Positions 46,061 to 55,320 of a stretch of DNA of 64,000 bases are shown here, in pieces (position 1 is the stretch's first letter; each line of letters opens with the position of its first letter). Made by a program: the position numbers and the translations under genes. The notes under the pieces were generated by a model, which saw only the letters and a list, made by a program, of their open reading frames with translations, searched no databases and had not been told where the DNA came from. This DNA comes from Lutibacter litoralis. GTDB taxonomy: Bacteria; Bacteroidota; Bacteroidia; Flavobacteriales; Flavobacteriaceae. The stretch is taken from positions 91,766-155,765 of the forward strand of contig NZ_BMNS01000001.1 in the NCBI RefSeq assembly GCF_014646675.1. The letters run 5' to 3'.

Positions 46061-46456
46061 TTACAGTTTGTTATTCAATAGTTTGGATACATAAATTGTT
46101 TCTAGTAATAGACACGTTACATAAGGCACTAAGAACGATGCCGATTCGAACCCATTTATGCTTCCATTTTGCTTAAAAGCTGGAAAGAAAAAAAGAAAAA
46201 AAACAGCAAACTTTAACATACTTCCTCCCATAAAAATAAAACCGAGTAAGTCTAAATATTTTTTTCTGAGCTTATACAAAGCAACAAAAATAATAATTGC
46301 AAGTATAAAGTTTATACTGTAAGAAGCTATAATTAAATTATTAAAAAGAGGTGTATTTAAATAGTTTAAAACAACTATATGAATTCCAAAAACAACAGTT
46401 AATAAAACAAGTAATTTTAAGAAAAAAATAAGTATTGGGTTAGTCGTATTTGTCAT
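46061..46456 (-). CDS. Four-helix membrane protein of the atp locus (DUF6168-like)
   Basis: 131 residues with four hydrophobic helices (about 8-28, 37-60, 68-92, 104-124). It overlaps the end of atpZ by 17 bp and precedes atpB, the place where atpI or other assembly factors sit in other bacteria. I assign it to the DUF6168 group from memory of flavobacterial atp loci; a role in F0 or c-ring assembly is inference. Confidence 0.6.
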   Translation of the reverse strand: MTNTTNPILIFFLKLLVLLTVVFGIHIVVLNYLNTPLFNNLIIASYSINFILAIIIFVALYKLRKKYLDLLGFIFMGGSMLKFAVFFLFFFPAFKQNGSINGFESASFLVPYVTCLLLETIYVSKLLNNKL

Positions 46457-46670
46457 TTATGTTTTTTAACTGTGCCAAAACGCTCCAAATTGCTGCAACT
46501 AAAGAAAGTAATGTTAATATAATAGTATAAATTTTACTATTGGTTTCAAAATAAGAATCTAGCCACTTTCCAAAATAGACACCTAAATAAATGGTAATTC
46601 CCATTTGAATTGCTACACCCGTTAATTGCAGATATTTATTAAGCTGTTTTTTCTTTTTTTGATTGTCCAT
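46440..46670 (-). CDS. atpZ: AtpZ/AtpI family protein
   Basis: 76 residues: basic N-terminus (KKKKQLNKYLQ) and two membrane helices with the family pattern GITIYLGVYFGKWLD and YTIILTLLSLVAAIWSVL. AtpZ/AtpI proteins assist c-ring assembly and metal-ion supply in the ATP synthase operon. Overlaps the bactofilin gene end by 32 bp and the next gene start by 17 bp, so translation is coupled. Confidence 0.85.
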   Translation of the reverse strand: MDNQKKKKQLNKYLQLTGVAIQMGITIYLGVYFGKWLDSYFETNSKIYTIILTLLSLVAAIWSVLAQLKNINDKYD

Positions 46671-47037
46671 TTTTTAGTTCCTTAACAGCACCTTTCATAG
46701 CGCAAGTTGCATTAAATTCTGCTCCAGGTTCTACAGATAATTTTCCAATAATTACATCTCCAGAAATTTTTGCTGTTGCTTTTAAAGATAAAACACTATG
46801 CACTATTAATTCTCCTGCAAATTTACCTTCAATATCAGCGTTACTGCACTCTACCTTACCGCTTACAGTTCCAGAAACTCCAATAACAACTCTTCCTTGG
46901 GTTTTAATAGTTCCTTCAACTTTACCATCTATTCTAAAGTCTCCTTCTGAAATTACATCTCCAACTATTACAGTATTTTTTCCAATTATATTACGTTCTA
47001 AAACTTGTGGTTGCTTTTCTTTTTTTTCTGAAAACAT
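46639..47037 (-). CDS. Bactofilin (polymer-forming cytoskeletal protein)
   Basis: 132 residues. The DUF583 beta-helix core spans about residues 15-115 with the typical GDVISEGDFRIDGKVEGTIKTQGRVVIG and SGTVSGKVECSNADIEGKFAGEL repeats. Short basic tails lie on both sides. It polymerises without nucleotide into membrane-linked filaments. Its gene is 22 bp downstream of sprE and overlaps atpZ by 32 bp, so it links the gliding/secretion gene to the ATP synthase operon. Confidence 0.9.
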   Translation of the reverse strand: MFSEKKEKQPQVLERNIIGKNTVIVGDVISEGDFRIDGKVEGTIKTQGRVVIGVSGTVSGKVECSNADIEGKFAGELIVHSVLSLKATAKISGDVIIGKLSVEPGAEFNATCAMKGAVKELKNGQSKKEKTA

Positions 47038-47059
47038 GATGAATGAATTTTGGGGTTTA

Positions 47060-49312
47060 TTATATTTTTGATTTTATAGTTTTTAAGACTTCTAATGCTT
47101 TTTTTCCTTCTTCTGTATTTGGGTAATTTGTAGCTACAACGTTTAAAGCAATTTCGAAAGCCTTAATTCCTGCTGTTTTACCGATTGTATAAGCCTTTAA
47201 CAATTCAAATTTTGGGACAATTTCATGGCCTTCGTATTTTGTTATTGCTAAGTTTGCTTGTTCTAAAACTGCATCGAACTTATTGTCTTTATAGTCGTAA
47301 AAAACCAATGCATATTCACTTTCTGGCGAACTACCTTTGTCTTGCAACACAGAATTCGGATCTAAAATAATTTTAGCATAAATCGTTTCTGGATAATTAG
47401 AAGTGATATCTTCTTTTAAAATAGTTGCTCTAGAATTATTTTGAACTTCATACATTTTATATAGATGATATTTTGCTGGAATTTCAATCTTTTGATCTGG
47501 ATTAAACAACAATACACTTTCTAGTTTATCAATTGCCAAATCAAATTCGTTAAATTGTTCTTTGTATATAACACCTAATTTATAATAGGCATTATTTCTC
47601 TCTTGCTTTAAACTGTCTATTTTAGATACTTCTGAAGGAATTCTTTCTAAATAATAATTAAGTTCGTACTTTTTGGAAGCATCAATTTTTGTAATATCGT
47701 GTAACTGATTTGAATTATTTCCTTGAAAATTTAGTTGAGTTTTATCACTCAATCTCCAGTTTTCTTCGAGTGGACGGTTTCCCCAAATTCGTCTAAATTC
47801 TTGCTCTCCAAAACTTAACGTTTGCGTATTGTAAAAATACCATTTCCCAGTGCTCTCGTCTTCTTTATTGCCCAAACCCAAACTATTAAAAAATCCGCTT
47901 CCGGTAGAAGATACCTTTTGTTGTTTTTCATCTTCAGCTTTTAATTTTTCAATATATGAAGTAAAAAAAGCAGTTTGTTCATCTAAAGTCATAGCAGAAA
48001 TAGTTAAAATACTGTCGTTAACTTTTGCGATGTTTTCATATAAAATAACATCGTTTAAGTTACTACGTTTTCTTGCTAAGCTTCTAATTCTTTTAGAACT
48101 TTCCGATAAAGTTATACCTAAAATACTATCATAATAAGCTCCTGCAACTGCGAACTTGGCTTTATCAAAATAATAATTTCCAGCTGCTTCATAAGACAAT
48201 TCTTTTTGGAAATTTGGCATTGCACTAGCCTCTAAAGATTTTTTAAAATACCAAATTGCCTCTTCAGAATTGTTCGCATTTTCAATAACTCCCAATTGAT
48301 AATAAATCTCATCTAAATAAGGTTTATTATAACTATTTTTTGTAATTTTTTGAAGTGCGGCTATTGCAGAAGATGCATCTTCTTTTGAAATGAAGTTTTT
48401 TGCTTTTTCAATTTGTGCTCTAACACTATATTTTCTAGGTGCTTTATTAAATTTTATAATATTGGTAAAAGCAATGTTTGAGGAATCTATCAAACCTTTT
48501 TCTTTATAAATTTGACCAATAATATATAAGTTTCTAGCTATTTGTTCTTCATTTTTAGTTGATAAGACCGGCTTGATTACATTTTTTTTATTTTTAGTAA
48601 TCATTGCTTTTGCAATAACTTTATTTTTGTTGGTTATTAACACCCCTTTATTTAAATGGTATAACGCATTATCTAAACTATCTAAACTCATATAAGCCAT
48701 TGCCAGAGCCGTATGTGCATCTTCAAAAATTTTCTGTTTTAAAGAGTCGTCCTTTAGCAGCCTTTTTAAGTTTATAATTGCTTGTTCTTCGTTTCTTAAT
48801 CTAATTTGGGTTTTTGCGTGCCAAATTTTTGTTTCGTTTATTAAATTAGCTCTTGGATAATTATTAATTACATAGGTAAACGCCTCTAAAGCTGGCACAA
48901 ATCTTTTAGAATAATACCTCGATTTACCCAATAATAGATATGCATCATCTATTTGTTTATTTCGTTCTTGACGGGCAATAAGCATAGAGTGTTTTTGAAT
49001 AGCTTTTACCGCTTTTTCTTCAGCTCTTTCAAATTCTTTTGGTGAACTATCAATGTCTGATGCTAATCCTGGCATTGCCAATTTATCAACCTTAAGAGGC
49101 TCAATTGGTAAACGTTCCCAAAAATTATCTTCGTAGTTGGCATTTAATTGCTCTAAACCAATTCTTAGCGCTTCATGCCCATTAAACAGAATGTTATATT
49201 TTGTGTTAACAGCATGAAAATTTCTATTTAGAAACGCATCTTTTTTTGTTGAGCAACCAACAATAATAAGCATTACAATTATGCTAACAAATATTTTATG
49301 AGTGTTATTCAA
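47060..49312 (-). CDS. sprE: Type IX secretion/gliding lipoprotein SprE (PorW)
   Basis: 750 residues. Lipobox IIVGC (C20), then CSTKKDAFLNRNFHAVNTKYNILFNG, the conserved start of SprE/PorW. The rest is mostly TPR-like helical pairs (for example LLGKSRYYSKRFVPALEAFTYVINNYP, YYQLGVIENANNSEEAIWYFKKSLEA, YKLGVIYKEQFNEFDLAIDKLESVL). It is needed for type IX secretion and gliding in Flavobacterium johnsoniae; in Porphyromonas PorW connects parts of the secretion machine. It is the first gene of a nine-gene minus-strand run into atp genes. Confidence 0.88.
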   Translation of the reverse strand: MNNTHKIFVSIIVMLIIVGCSTKKDAFLNRNFHAVNTKYNILFNGHEALRIGLEQLNANYEDNFWERLPIEPLKVDKLAMPGLASDIDSSPKEFERAEEKAVKAIQKHSMLIARQERNKQIDDAYLLLGKSRYYSKRFVPALEAFTYVINNYPRANLINETKIWHAKTQIRLRNEEQAIINLKRLLKDDSLKQKIFEDAHTALAMAYMSLDSLDNALYHLNKGVLITNKNKVIAKAMITKNKKNVIKPVLSTKNEEQIARNLYIIGQIYKEKGLIDSSNIAFTNIIKFNKAPRKYSVRAQIEKAKNFISKEDASSAIAALQKITKNSYNKPYLDEIYYQLGVIENANNSEEAIWYFKKSLEASAMPNFQKELSYEAAGNYYFDKAKFAVAGAYYDSILGITLSESSKRIRSLARKRSNLNDVILYENIAKVNDSILTISAMTLDEQTAFFTSYIEKLKAEDEKQQKVSSTGSGFFNSLGLGNKEDESTGKWYFYNTQTLSFGEQEFRRIWGNRPLEENWRLSDKTQLNFQGNNSNQLHDITKIDASKKYELNYYLERIPSEVSKIDSLKQERNNAYYKLGVIYKEQFNEFDLAIDKLESVLLFNPDQKIEIPAKYHLYKMYEVQNNSRATILKEDITSNYPETIYAKIILDPNSVLQDKGSSPESEYALVFYDYKDNKFDAVLEQANLAITKYEGHEIVPKFELLKAYTIGKTAGIKAFEIALNVVATNYPNTEEGKKALEVLKTIKSKI

Positions 49313-49404
49313 AAGAGTTCTGTTTTACATTTCCTTTAACTTAATACCTTGTTTATTATTGTTAAAGGAGTGTAAAAATACAAAAAACAATGTATTTTAT
49401 TTAA

Positions 49405-50100
49405 TTACACCGAAAAATAAGCTTCTAACTCTTTTAAAGTTGCTGCTGAAGTTTTAATGTCTTTTACAACAATACCTTTATTCAGCACAACAATACGCTC
49501 ACAAACTTCTGTAACATGGCCTAAATCGTGACTCGAAATTAACACGGTTGCATTGCTATTTACTGTTAAATCTTTTAATAATTTTTTAAGTCTAATTTGT
49601 GTGGTTGGGTCTAAATTTGCAAAAGGTTCGTCTAAAATTATTACTTCTGGATTTCCAATTAAAGCAGCTACAATTCCTGCTTTTTTCTGATTTCCTTTAG
49701 ATAAATCTCTTAAATACTTTTTTCCACCTAAAATTTCTTCATTAAAAATTTCATTAAACTGAGCTAAAAAGGTGTCAACATCGGCTTTGTTTAAACCTCG
49801 AAGCTCTCCAATAAAATAAAAATATTCTTCAGGAGTTAAATACCCAATTAAAAAACTTTCATCTATAAAAGCTGCTGTATAGGGTTTCCAATCTTCACTA
49901 ACATTTACCTGTATTTCATTATTTAAAACGTGCCCTGTTGTTGGCTTTATTAAATCTAATAATAAATTAAAAAAAGTTGTTTTTCCAGCTCCATTATTTC
50001 CTACCAAACCAAAGGTTTGTCCTTTTAAAATTTCAAGTTCTTCAATATCTAATACTATATTTCCGCTATATTTTTTTGAAAGTTGAGTTGCTTTTATCAT
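49405..50100 (-). CDS. ABC transporter ATP-binding protein
   Basis: 231 residues. Walker A GLVGNNGAGKTT, signature DLSKGNQKK (degenerate, as in ABC-2 type exporters), Walker B VIILDEPFANLD, switch His in SSHDLGH. Pairs with the DUF5687 permease gene 53 bp upstream; the four-gene operon is headed by a PadR regulator gene. Substrate unknown. Confidence 0.88.
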   Translation of the reverse strand: MIKATQLSKKYSGNIVLDIEELEILKGQTFGLVGNNGAGKTTFFNLLLDLIKPTTGHVLNNEIQVNVSEDWKPYTAAFIDESFLIGYLTPEEYFYFIGELRGLNKADVDTFLAQFNEIFNEEILGGKKYLRDLSKGNQKKAGIVAALIGNPEVIILDEPFANLDPTTQIRLKKLLKDLTVNSNATVLISSHDLGHVTEVCERIVVLNKGIVVKDIKTSAATLKELEAYFSV

Positions 50101-50153
50101 TGTAACTTTATGTTTAACTGTTGAATTGTTTATTTGAGTAATTTTTAAGTGAT

Positions 50154-51632
50154 TTAATTATCTTGATCAAAAGCACTTATCATTTTATATTTTGAATTGA
50201 TGTATTTTTTTGTAATAAAATCCATTATTTTTTGATGAAATACAATTCCTATAATTCCTAAAATAATTAGCGTTGCGATGCCTGCTTCAAAATTTACAAA
50301 TTTATAAGGAACATAAAATAATAGAATTGGTATTAACAACAAAGGAAAACCTATTAACCATTGTACTGCTCCGGTACCTTGATAATTAAATGCTGCACGT
50401 TGTGTTAAATCTATTTTTTTTCGATTAAAGGAACCTCCCAACAGCAATATATGTGAATTAATGCCAATATTATAAACCATTGCTGCAAAATGAATAACTA
50501 ATATTTTCCATCCAAAATACACGTACGGAATACTTAGTACAAACATAATTATGGCACTAATTAACATTAACGAAAATTTAGAATTTAAATACTGTTTATA
50601 TTTTATGTTTTGGCTCATTAACAGTTTATAATAGCCACTGTCCCAAGCTGGAATAAACTGTCCGAAGTTGATCATAAAAATTCCTGTTACAAATACTCCA
50701 ACAAACACAAACATTGGAACCCATTCTTTATAAATTGGATTTGGGTAAAAAAACAAGCCATATAACAAACCAATTACCAAAATAAAAATAGAAGAACGAG
50801 GGCGCTTGTTTCTCCATAATAATTTTAAATCTAATTGTAAAAAAGGTGCAATATCTCCAAATCTACGTGTCCAAGCCATATCCGTTGTTACAGCAACATC
50901 GGCTTTAGCCTTTAAAGATCCGTCAACATATAGTTTTGTTTTTAACAGCATATAATTTATATAATATAAAACTGTTAAAACAGCTATAGGAATTAACAAT
51001 AAAATTGCATTTTCGGTAATGGCATTTATTCCTTTGGCAAGTAAACTTGTAAATTCAATTAGTTCAAAATAATTTAAACCAAATAATACAGATGCTAAAA
51101 CAATAAGCGGTAAGAAAGACAATTCTGTTTCAGCCGATTTTGCTTCAATTATAAAGTTTAAAAAGTTAATTGTTAATGTGAATATATACATTAACAATAT
51201 CCAAACTATTGCAGTTGTTTCAGGATAACCCTCAATAATTAATATAACTCCAAACGGAATGATTGCAAAAAGTGGCAAAAAATTAAAGAATGAAGTCGCT
51301 GATTTTCCTAACACATAATTTAATATCTTACTTCGTTTTATTGGTAAAACAAGCAATGGTTTTATATTCATTACTGGTAATTTTTGCAAAAAGAAACGCA
51401 TTATTAAATCTCCTAAGAACCAATAAAACAAGGCACCATTAACCAATAATAATGGGTCCGATTCTGGAAACTGCTTTTTTAATAAAGGATAAATACTTAC
51501 ACCTAATGCTAAAAACATAAGTATAAAATAAATAGCCAAAAAAGCCAATAAAATATTTAGCGCAATATTTTTTTGCCAATATGATGAACGGAAAAATTGT
51601 TTCCATTCAAAATTTAAAAAATTTGTAATCAT
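50154..51632 (-). CDS. DUF5687 ABC-type membrane permease
   Basis: 492 residues with about twelve hydrophobic helices. It starts ITNFLNFEWKQFFRSSYWQKN, the typical cytoplasmic N-terminus of this Bacteroidota family. It would be the membrane part of an exporter with the ATPase gene downstream. Not similar to classical ABC permeases at motif level; family and context carry the assignment. Confidence 0.8.
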   Translation of the reverse strand: MITNFLNFEWKQFFRSSYWQKNIALNILLAFLAIYFILMFLALGVSIYPLLKKQFPESDPLLLVNGALFYWFLGDLIMRFFLQKLPVMNIKPLLVLPIKRSKILNYVLGKSATSFFNFLPLFAIIPFGVILIIEGYPETTAIVWILLMYIFTLTINFLNFIIEAKSAETELSFLPLIVLASVLFGLNYFELIEFTSLLAKGINAITENAILLLIPIAVLTVLYYINYMLLKTKLYVDGSLKAKADVAVTTDMAWTRRFGDIAPFLQLDLKLLWRNKRPRSSIFILVIGLLYGLFFYPNPIYKEWVPMFVFVGVFVTGIFMINFGQFIPAWDSGYYKLLMSQNIKYKQYLNSKFSLMLISAIIMFVLSIPYVYFGWKILVIHFAAMVYNIGINSHILLLGGSFNRKKIDLTQRAAFNYQGTGAVQWLIGFPLLLIPILLFYVPYKFVNFEAGIATLIILGIIGIVFHQKIMDFITKKYINSKYKMISAFDQDN

Positions 51633-51726
51633 TTAGTTTGATTTTATGATGTATGATTAATAAGTAGGTTTTAAAGTTGAAATGTTACAAAATTGTAACT
51701 ATTTCTTATGTAAAAAAGCTCTGAGA

Positions 51727-52434
51727 TTAAGTGCTTATTAAACTGTATTCTGGGTAGTATTCTATTAATAATTCTTCGGCTTTTTTGGGTAAAACTTCAA
51801 CACTTATATAAACATAAACAACCATTATTGTAAAAATAGCAGCATAAAAAACTGCCCAAAATATATTATAGACATCAGGACTTGATATGTTTATAATATT
51901 AAACAGGTTTATTCCTATCATTCCTCCTCCTAAAAATAAGCCCTTAAAAATAATATCTTCTAATAACCATTTTTTACCACTTAATTTTTGTCTCTTTTTA
52001 ACTTTTCTAAGCAATAGAATATGTTTTACCAAACCAAATACAACTACAACTCCAATAATTGATAGCGCAAACGTATCTCCATATTCAATCAAACCCCTGA
52101 AGAAAAAATAATAAAATGCAAAAGTTGCTATAATTTTTGGTAATCTAAACCAAGCTTTTGCGTGTTGCCATAATATTTTCATATATTTTTTTTGCAATGC
52201 ACCTTGTCTCGCTCCATAAACATCCATAAAACCAAAAACTCCAAATTTTTTAAAACTTATCTTTTTGGCATCTTCAAAAGAAAGGGTTGGTTTTTCTTGC
52301 CAAATTTGCTCAATGTCGTTGGCTAAATGATCTACCAACTCGGTTTGCATATCATAATGCTCTACGAAATGTTGGCGTGTAAATTTGTAAAGTTCTTGTA
52401 TTTGTTCTGGAGTTAGTTTTATATCTTTTTTCAT
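51727..52434 (-). CDS. Membrane protein with N-terminal helical domain, PadR operon
   Basis: About 235 residues from the ATG at 52434; the frame begins three codons earlier at a TTG. N-terminal 95 residues are soluble (ELYKFTRQHFVEHYDMQTELVDHLANDIEQIW), resembling the small helical domain that precedes PadR-partnered permeases, and four membrane helices follow. It is 11 bp after padR and 94 bp before the permease gene. PadR-linked proteins of this architecture may help the regulator sense membrane stress; that is inference. Confidence 0.65.
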   Translation of the reverse strand: MKKDIKLTPEQIQELYKFTRQHFVEHYDMQTELVDHLANDIEQIWQEKPTLSFEDAKKISFKKFGVFGFMDVYGARQGALQKKYMKILWQHAKAWFRLPKIIATFAFYYFFFRGLIEYGDTFALSIIGVVVVFGLVKHILLLRKVKKRQKLSGKKWLLEDIIFKGLFLGGGMIGINLFNIINISSPDVYNIFWAVFYAAIFTIMVVYVYISVEVLPKKAEELLIEYYPEYSLIST

Positions 52435-52445
52435 AAAATACAATC

Positions 52446-52784
52446 TTATTCTAAACTAAAATTAGGATTCACAATAGTTTGCATAGTCCTTAAAAAATCT
52501 TCCATTTCAGCTAACCTACTTACGGTTTCTTTAGTGCCATTTTCTGTTAACTTATAATATTTTCGCAAACGATTGTCTACTTTGGCTACCTCAACATCTA
52601 ACAAACCTTCAGCTTCTAATTTATGCAACGCTGGGTACAAAGCACCTTCGGTAATTGTTAATTCTCCTTTGGTTAATTCCTTTACTTTCTGTGTAATTTC
52701 GTAACCGTACATTTTATCTGTTGCTGCCAACAACTTCAAAATAATAGTTTGTAAAGAACCTTTATATAATTTTTGATTTCCCAT
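52446..52784 (-). CDS. PadR-family transcriptional regulator
   Basis: 112 residues. Winged-helix core with the PadR signature LLAATDKMYGYEITQKVKELTKGELTITEGALYPALHKLEAEGLL, then a short C-terminal dimerisation helix. It is the first gene of a four-gene operon with a membrane protein, a DUF5687 permease and an ABC ATPase. An 8+8 inverted repeat overlaps its own -7 element, so it probably represses its own operon until a ligand is met. Confidence 0.92.
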   Translation of the reverse strand: MGNQKLYKGSLQTIILKLLAATDKMYGYEITQKVKELTKGELTITEGALYPALHKLEAEGLLDVEVAKVDNRLRKYYKLTENGTKETVSRLAEMEDFLRTMQTIVNPNFSLE

Positions 52785-52803
52785 AATTTTATAAATAACT
52801 ATT

Positions 52804-52831
52804 CAAATATATACATAATTTTCTTATGTAT
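52804..52831 (-). promoter_or_regulatory. PadR operon promoter with overlapping operator
   Basis: On the minus strand the -7 element TATATTTG (52811-52804) abuts a perfect inverted repeat, ATACATAA (52811-52818) with TTATGTAT (52824-52831), spacer five. A less perfect similar sequence lies at 52829-52846. The ACAT/ATGT content fits known PadR operators. Confidence 0.6.
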
Positions 52832-52879
52832 AACTTTCTTAGGTATGTTTTTTAACAAAACGTTTATATTTAGTTTACC

Positions 52880-52887
52880 TACTTTTG
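52880..52887 (+). promoter_or_regulatory. -7 element of the ferredoxin reductase gene
   Basis: TACTTTTG matches TAnnTTTG, 21 bp before the ATG at 52909, divergent from the PadR promoter. Confidence 0.45.
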
Positions 52888-52908
52888 TATTCTTAAAAAA
52901 ACTTAACT

Positions 52909-53964
52909 ATGTCAAAATTTCACATACTCACTATAAAAGAAATCAAAAGAGAAACACAAAATGCAGTTTCAATTTTATTTGATATTCCTACAGGATTACA
53001 AAACGAATTTCAATTTAAAGCCGGACAATATATAAATATTAAAAAAACTATAGCAGGAAAAGAATTAAGAAGAGCATATTCCATTTGTTCTGCACCAAAT
53101 AGTAACCAATTAAGAGTTGCTGTAAAAGCAGTTGACAACGGTACATTTTCAGTTTTTGCAAACACTATTTTAAAAGTTGGCGATACTTTGGAAGTTCAAA
53201 AACCCGAAGGAAAATTTGTATTAGAAACAGCCGGAAATAATACTAAAAACTATTTAGCAATTGCTGCTGGAAGTGGAATTACGCCAATCATGGCAATGCT
53301 AAAAGCAACTTTAAACGAAGAGCCAAACAGTACTTTTACACTTATTTACGGAAATAAAACAGTTGCTGACACTATTTTTAAAGATGAAATAAATGCACTG
53401 CAAAAAAGCTTTCCAACTAACTTAATTGTACAATATGTTTACAGTCAAGAAAAACAAGAAAATGCTTTGTTTGGCAGAATTGATAAAGGAAACATTAACT
53501 ATGTTGTTAAAAATAAATTAAAAAACATAACTTTTGATGATGCCTTTTTATGTGGGCCAGAAGCTATGATTCAATTAGCCATTGATGTGTTGATTGAAAA
53601 TAATATTGAAAAAAATAATATCTATTTCGAATTATTTTCAACACCTATAACTTCCGAAGAAAAAGCAACCCAAAATTTTGAAGGTACTTCTGAAATTACT
53701 GTTGTTGTTGATGATGAAGAAACAACATTTAATATGGATGCTAAAACTTCAATATTAAGCGCTGCTTTAAAAGAAGGTTTAGACGCTCCATACTCATGCC
53801 AAGGCGGTATTTGCAGCAGTTGTTTGGCAAAAGTAACAGAAGGAACGGCAAAAATGGAGAAAAATGCTATTTTATCGGATAGTGAAATTGCAGAAGGTTT
53901 AATTTTAACCTGTCAGGCGCATCCAACTTCACAAAAAATTACTGTTGATTATGATGATGTTTAA
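52909..53964 (+). CDS. NAD(P)H:ferredoxin-type oxidoreductase with C-terminal 2Fe-2S domain (PaaE/HCR-like)
   Basis: 351 residues. FAD domain (1-105) with RRAYSICSAP (54-63), NAD(P) domain (about 112-235) with AAGSGITPIMAM and FLCGPEAMI, then a plant-type ferredoxin domain with ligands C297, C302, C305 and C335. This order is that of the PaaE reductase of phenylacetyl-CoA epoxidase and related oxygenase or desaturase reductases. No paa genes are nearby, so the partner oxygenase or desaturase is unknown. Divergent from the PadR operon and followed by a LysE gene after 35 bp. Confidence 0.87.
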   Translation: MSKFHILTIKEIKRETQNAVSILFDIPTGLQNEFQFKAGQYINIKKTIAGKELRRAYSICSAPNSNQLRVAVKAVDNGTFSVFANTILKVGDTLEVQKPEGKFVLETAGNNTKNYLAIAAGSGITPIMAMLKATLNEEPNSTFTLIYGNKTVADTIFKDEINALQKSFPTNLIVQYVYSQEKQENALFGRIDKGNINYVVKNKLKNITFDDAFLCGPEAMIQLAIDVLIENNIEKNNIYFELFSTPITSEEKATQNFEGTSEITVVVDDEETTFNMDAKTSILSAALKEGLDAPYSCQGGICSSCLAKVTEGTAKMEKNAILSDSEIAEGLILTCQAHPTSQKITVDYDDV

Positions 53965-53999
53965 TAAATATAGTATTTTCACAAATTAGTAAACAAGTT

Positions 54000-54683
54000 A
54001 TGGCATTTGACGAACTTAAAGAAGCAGTATTAATTGGATTTTTCCTAGCATTTATGATAGGCCCTGTCTTTTTCATGCTAATTCAAACAAGTATTATTAA
54101 AGGTGCCAGAGCTGCCATAGTTTTTGACTTAGGCGTTATGTTAGGTGATGTTGTTTTTATTTTAATGGCATATTACGGTAGTAAAACTTTACTAGAAAAA
54201 ATAAAAGACGACCCAAAAATGTTTTTAATTGGTGGGCTTATTTTATTGATATATGGTTTAATTACTTATTTAGATAAAAGTCAAAAAAGGGCTATACAAG
54301 ATGAAAACCTAGTTTTAACAGAAAAATCTAATTACACAAAATTATTTATAAAAGGGTTTTTATTAAATTTTATAAATGTTGGTGTATTGGCTTTTTGGTT
54401 GGGAATGATTGTAGTTGTTGGTCCAAATTTAGAAATGGATCCAAGAAAAATATTTAACTATTTTGCTGTAATCTTAGTCAGTTACTTAATAACCGATATT
54501 GGGAAAATACTACTCGCAAAGCAACTTAAAAGAAAATTAACCCCGAAAGTTATTTATAAAATAAAACGCACCATGGGCATTTTGTTAATTGTTTTTGGAG
54601 TAGCTCTAATAATAAAAGGAATTATCCCTAAAGAAAAATTAAGCCTAAAAAAGGTGATTGATAAAGTTGAAAAAACAAATTAA
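54000..54683 (+). CDS. LysE-family amino-acid exporter
   Basis: 227 residues with six membrane helices; begins with GFFLAFMIGPVFFMLIQTSIIKGARAAIVFDLGVMLGD, the LysE/RhtB signature. Inner membrane efflux protein, substrate not predictable. The end overlaps the likely start of the PepSY gene by about 26 bp. Confidence 0.85.
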   Translation: MAFDELKEAVLIGFFLAFMIGPVFFMLIQTSIIKGARAAIVFDLGVMLGDVVFILMAYYGSKTLLEKIKDDPKMFLIGGLILLIYGLITYLDKSQKRAIQDENLVLTEKSNYTKLFIKGFLLNFINVGVLAFWLGMIVVVGPNLEMDPRKIFNYFAVILVSYLITDIGKILLAKQLKRKLTPKVIYKIKRTMGILLIVFGVALIIKGIIPKEKLSLKKVIDKVEKTN

Positions 54684-55293
54684 AAAAACAAATTATTTTT
54701 TGAAAAAATTGAACCCCAGACAAACACAAGCAAAAATTTTAAGAATCTTTAGAAAGGTACACCGAGCTACTGGTGCTGCGCTTTTTTTATTCTTTTTTAT
54801 ACTAGCCATAACAGGAATTTTGTTAGGTTGGAAAAGTAATAGTAAAAACCTAATAATACCACAATCTTACAAGGGCACTGCAAGTAATTTACAAAATTGG
54901 TTACCTGTAGATAGTTTGCATAAAAAAGCATTATTTGTATTAAAAGATAGTATTTCAGCAGATTTATCTACGGAACTTGACAGAATTGACATTCGTAAAA
55001 ATAAAGGAATGGTAAAATTTATTTTCGAAAATCATACTTGGGAAATTCAATTAGATGGTGCTACAGGAAACGTTCTAAATATTGGTAAAAGACATTCCGA
55101 TTTTATTGAAGATCTGCATGATGGCACCATTTTAGACACGTGGTTTAACACCTCCGCAAAACCATTTCGAGTAATTTATACCTCAATAATGGGGTTGGCT
55201 TTGTTACTATTTACAATAACAGGATTTTGGTTGTGGTATGGGCCAAAAAGGCTGAAAAAGCATAGAAACAAGAAATTAAATACCAATGTATAA
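54658..55293 (+). CDS. PepSY-domain membrane protein
   Basis: About 211 residues at most. No ATG lies near the natural start: the frame opens with TTG at 54658, and TTG codons at 54667 and just after 54690 are alternatives, so a TTG start is likely. One membrane helix near the N-terminus (ATGAALFLFFFILAITGILLGW), a PepSY-type periplasmic domain (about 50-160) and a C-terminal helix (VIYTSIMGLALLLFTITGFWLW). The pattern is that of PepSY-associated TM proteins, related to iron-regulated or ferric-reductase-like proteins. Co-transcribed with the LysE gene. Confidence 0.75.
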   Translation: MIKLKKQIKKTNYFLKKLNPRQTQAKILRIFRKVHRATGAALFLFFFILAITGILLGWKSNSKNLIIPQSYKGTASNLQNWLPVDSLHKKALFVLKDSISADLSTELDRIDIRKNKGMVKFIFENHTWEIQLDGATGNVLNIGKRHSDFIEDLHDGTILDTWFNTSAKPFRVIYTSIMGLALLLFTITGFWLWYGPKRLKKHRNKKLNTNV

Positions 55294-55320
55294 TTATTCA
55301 GTTTTTTTAATAAAATAAAA

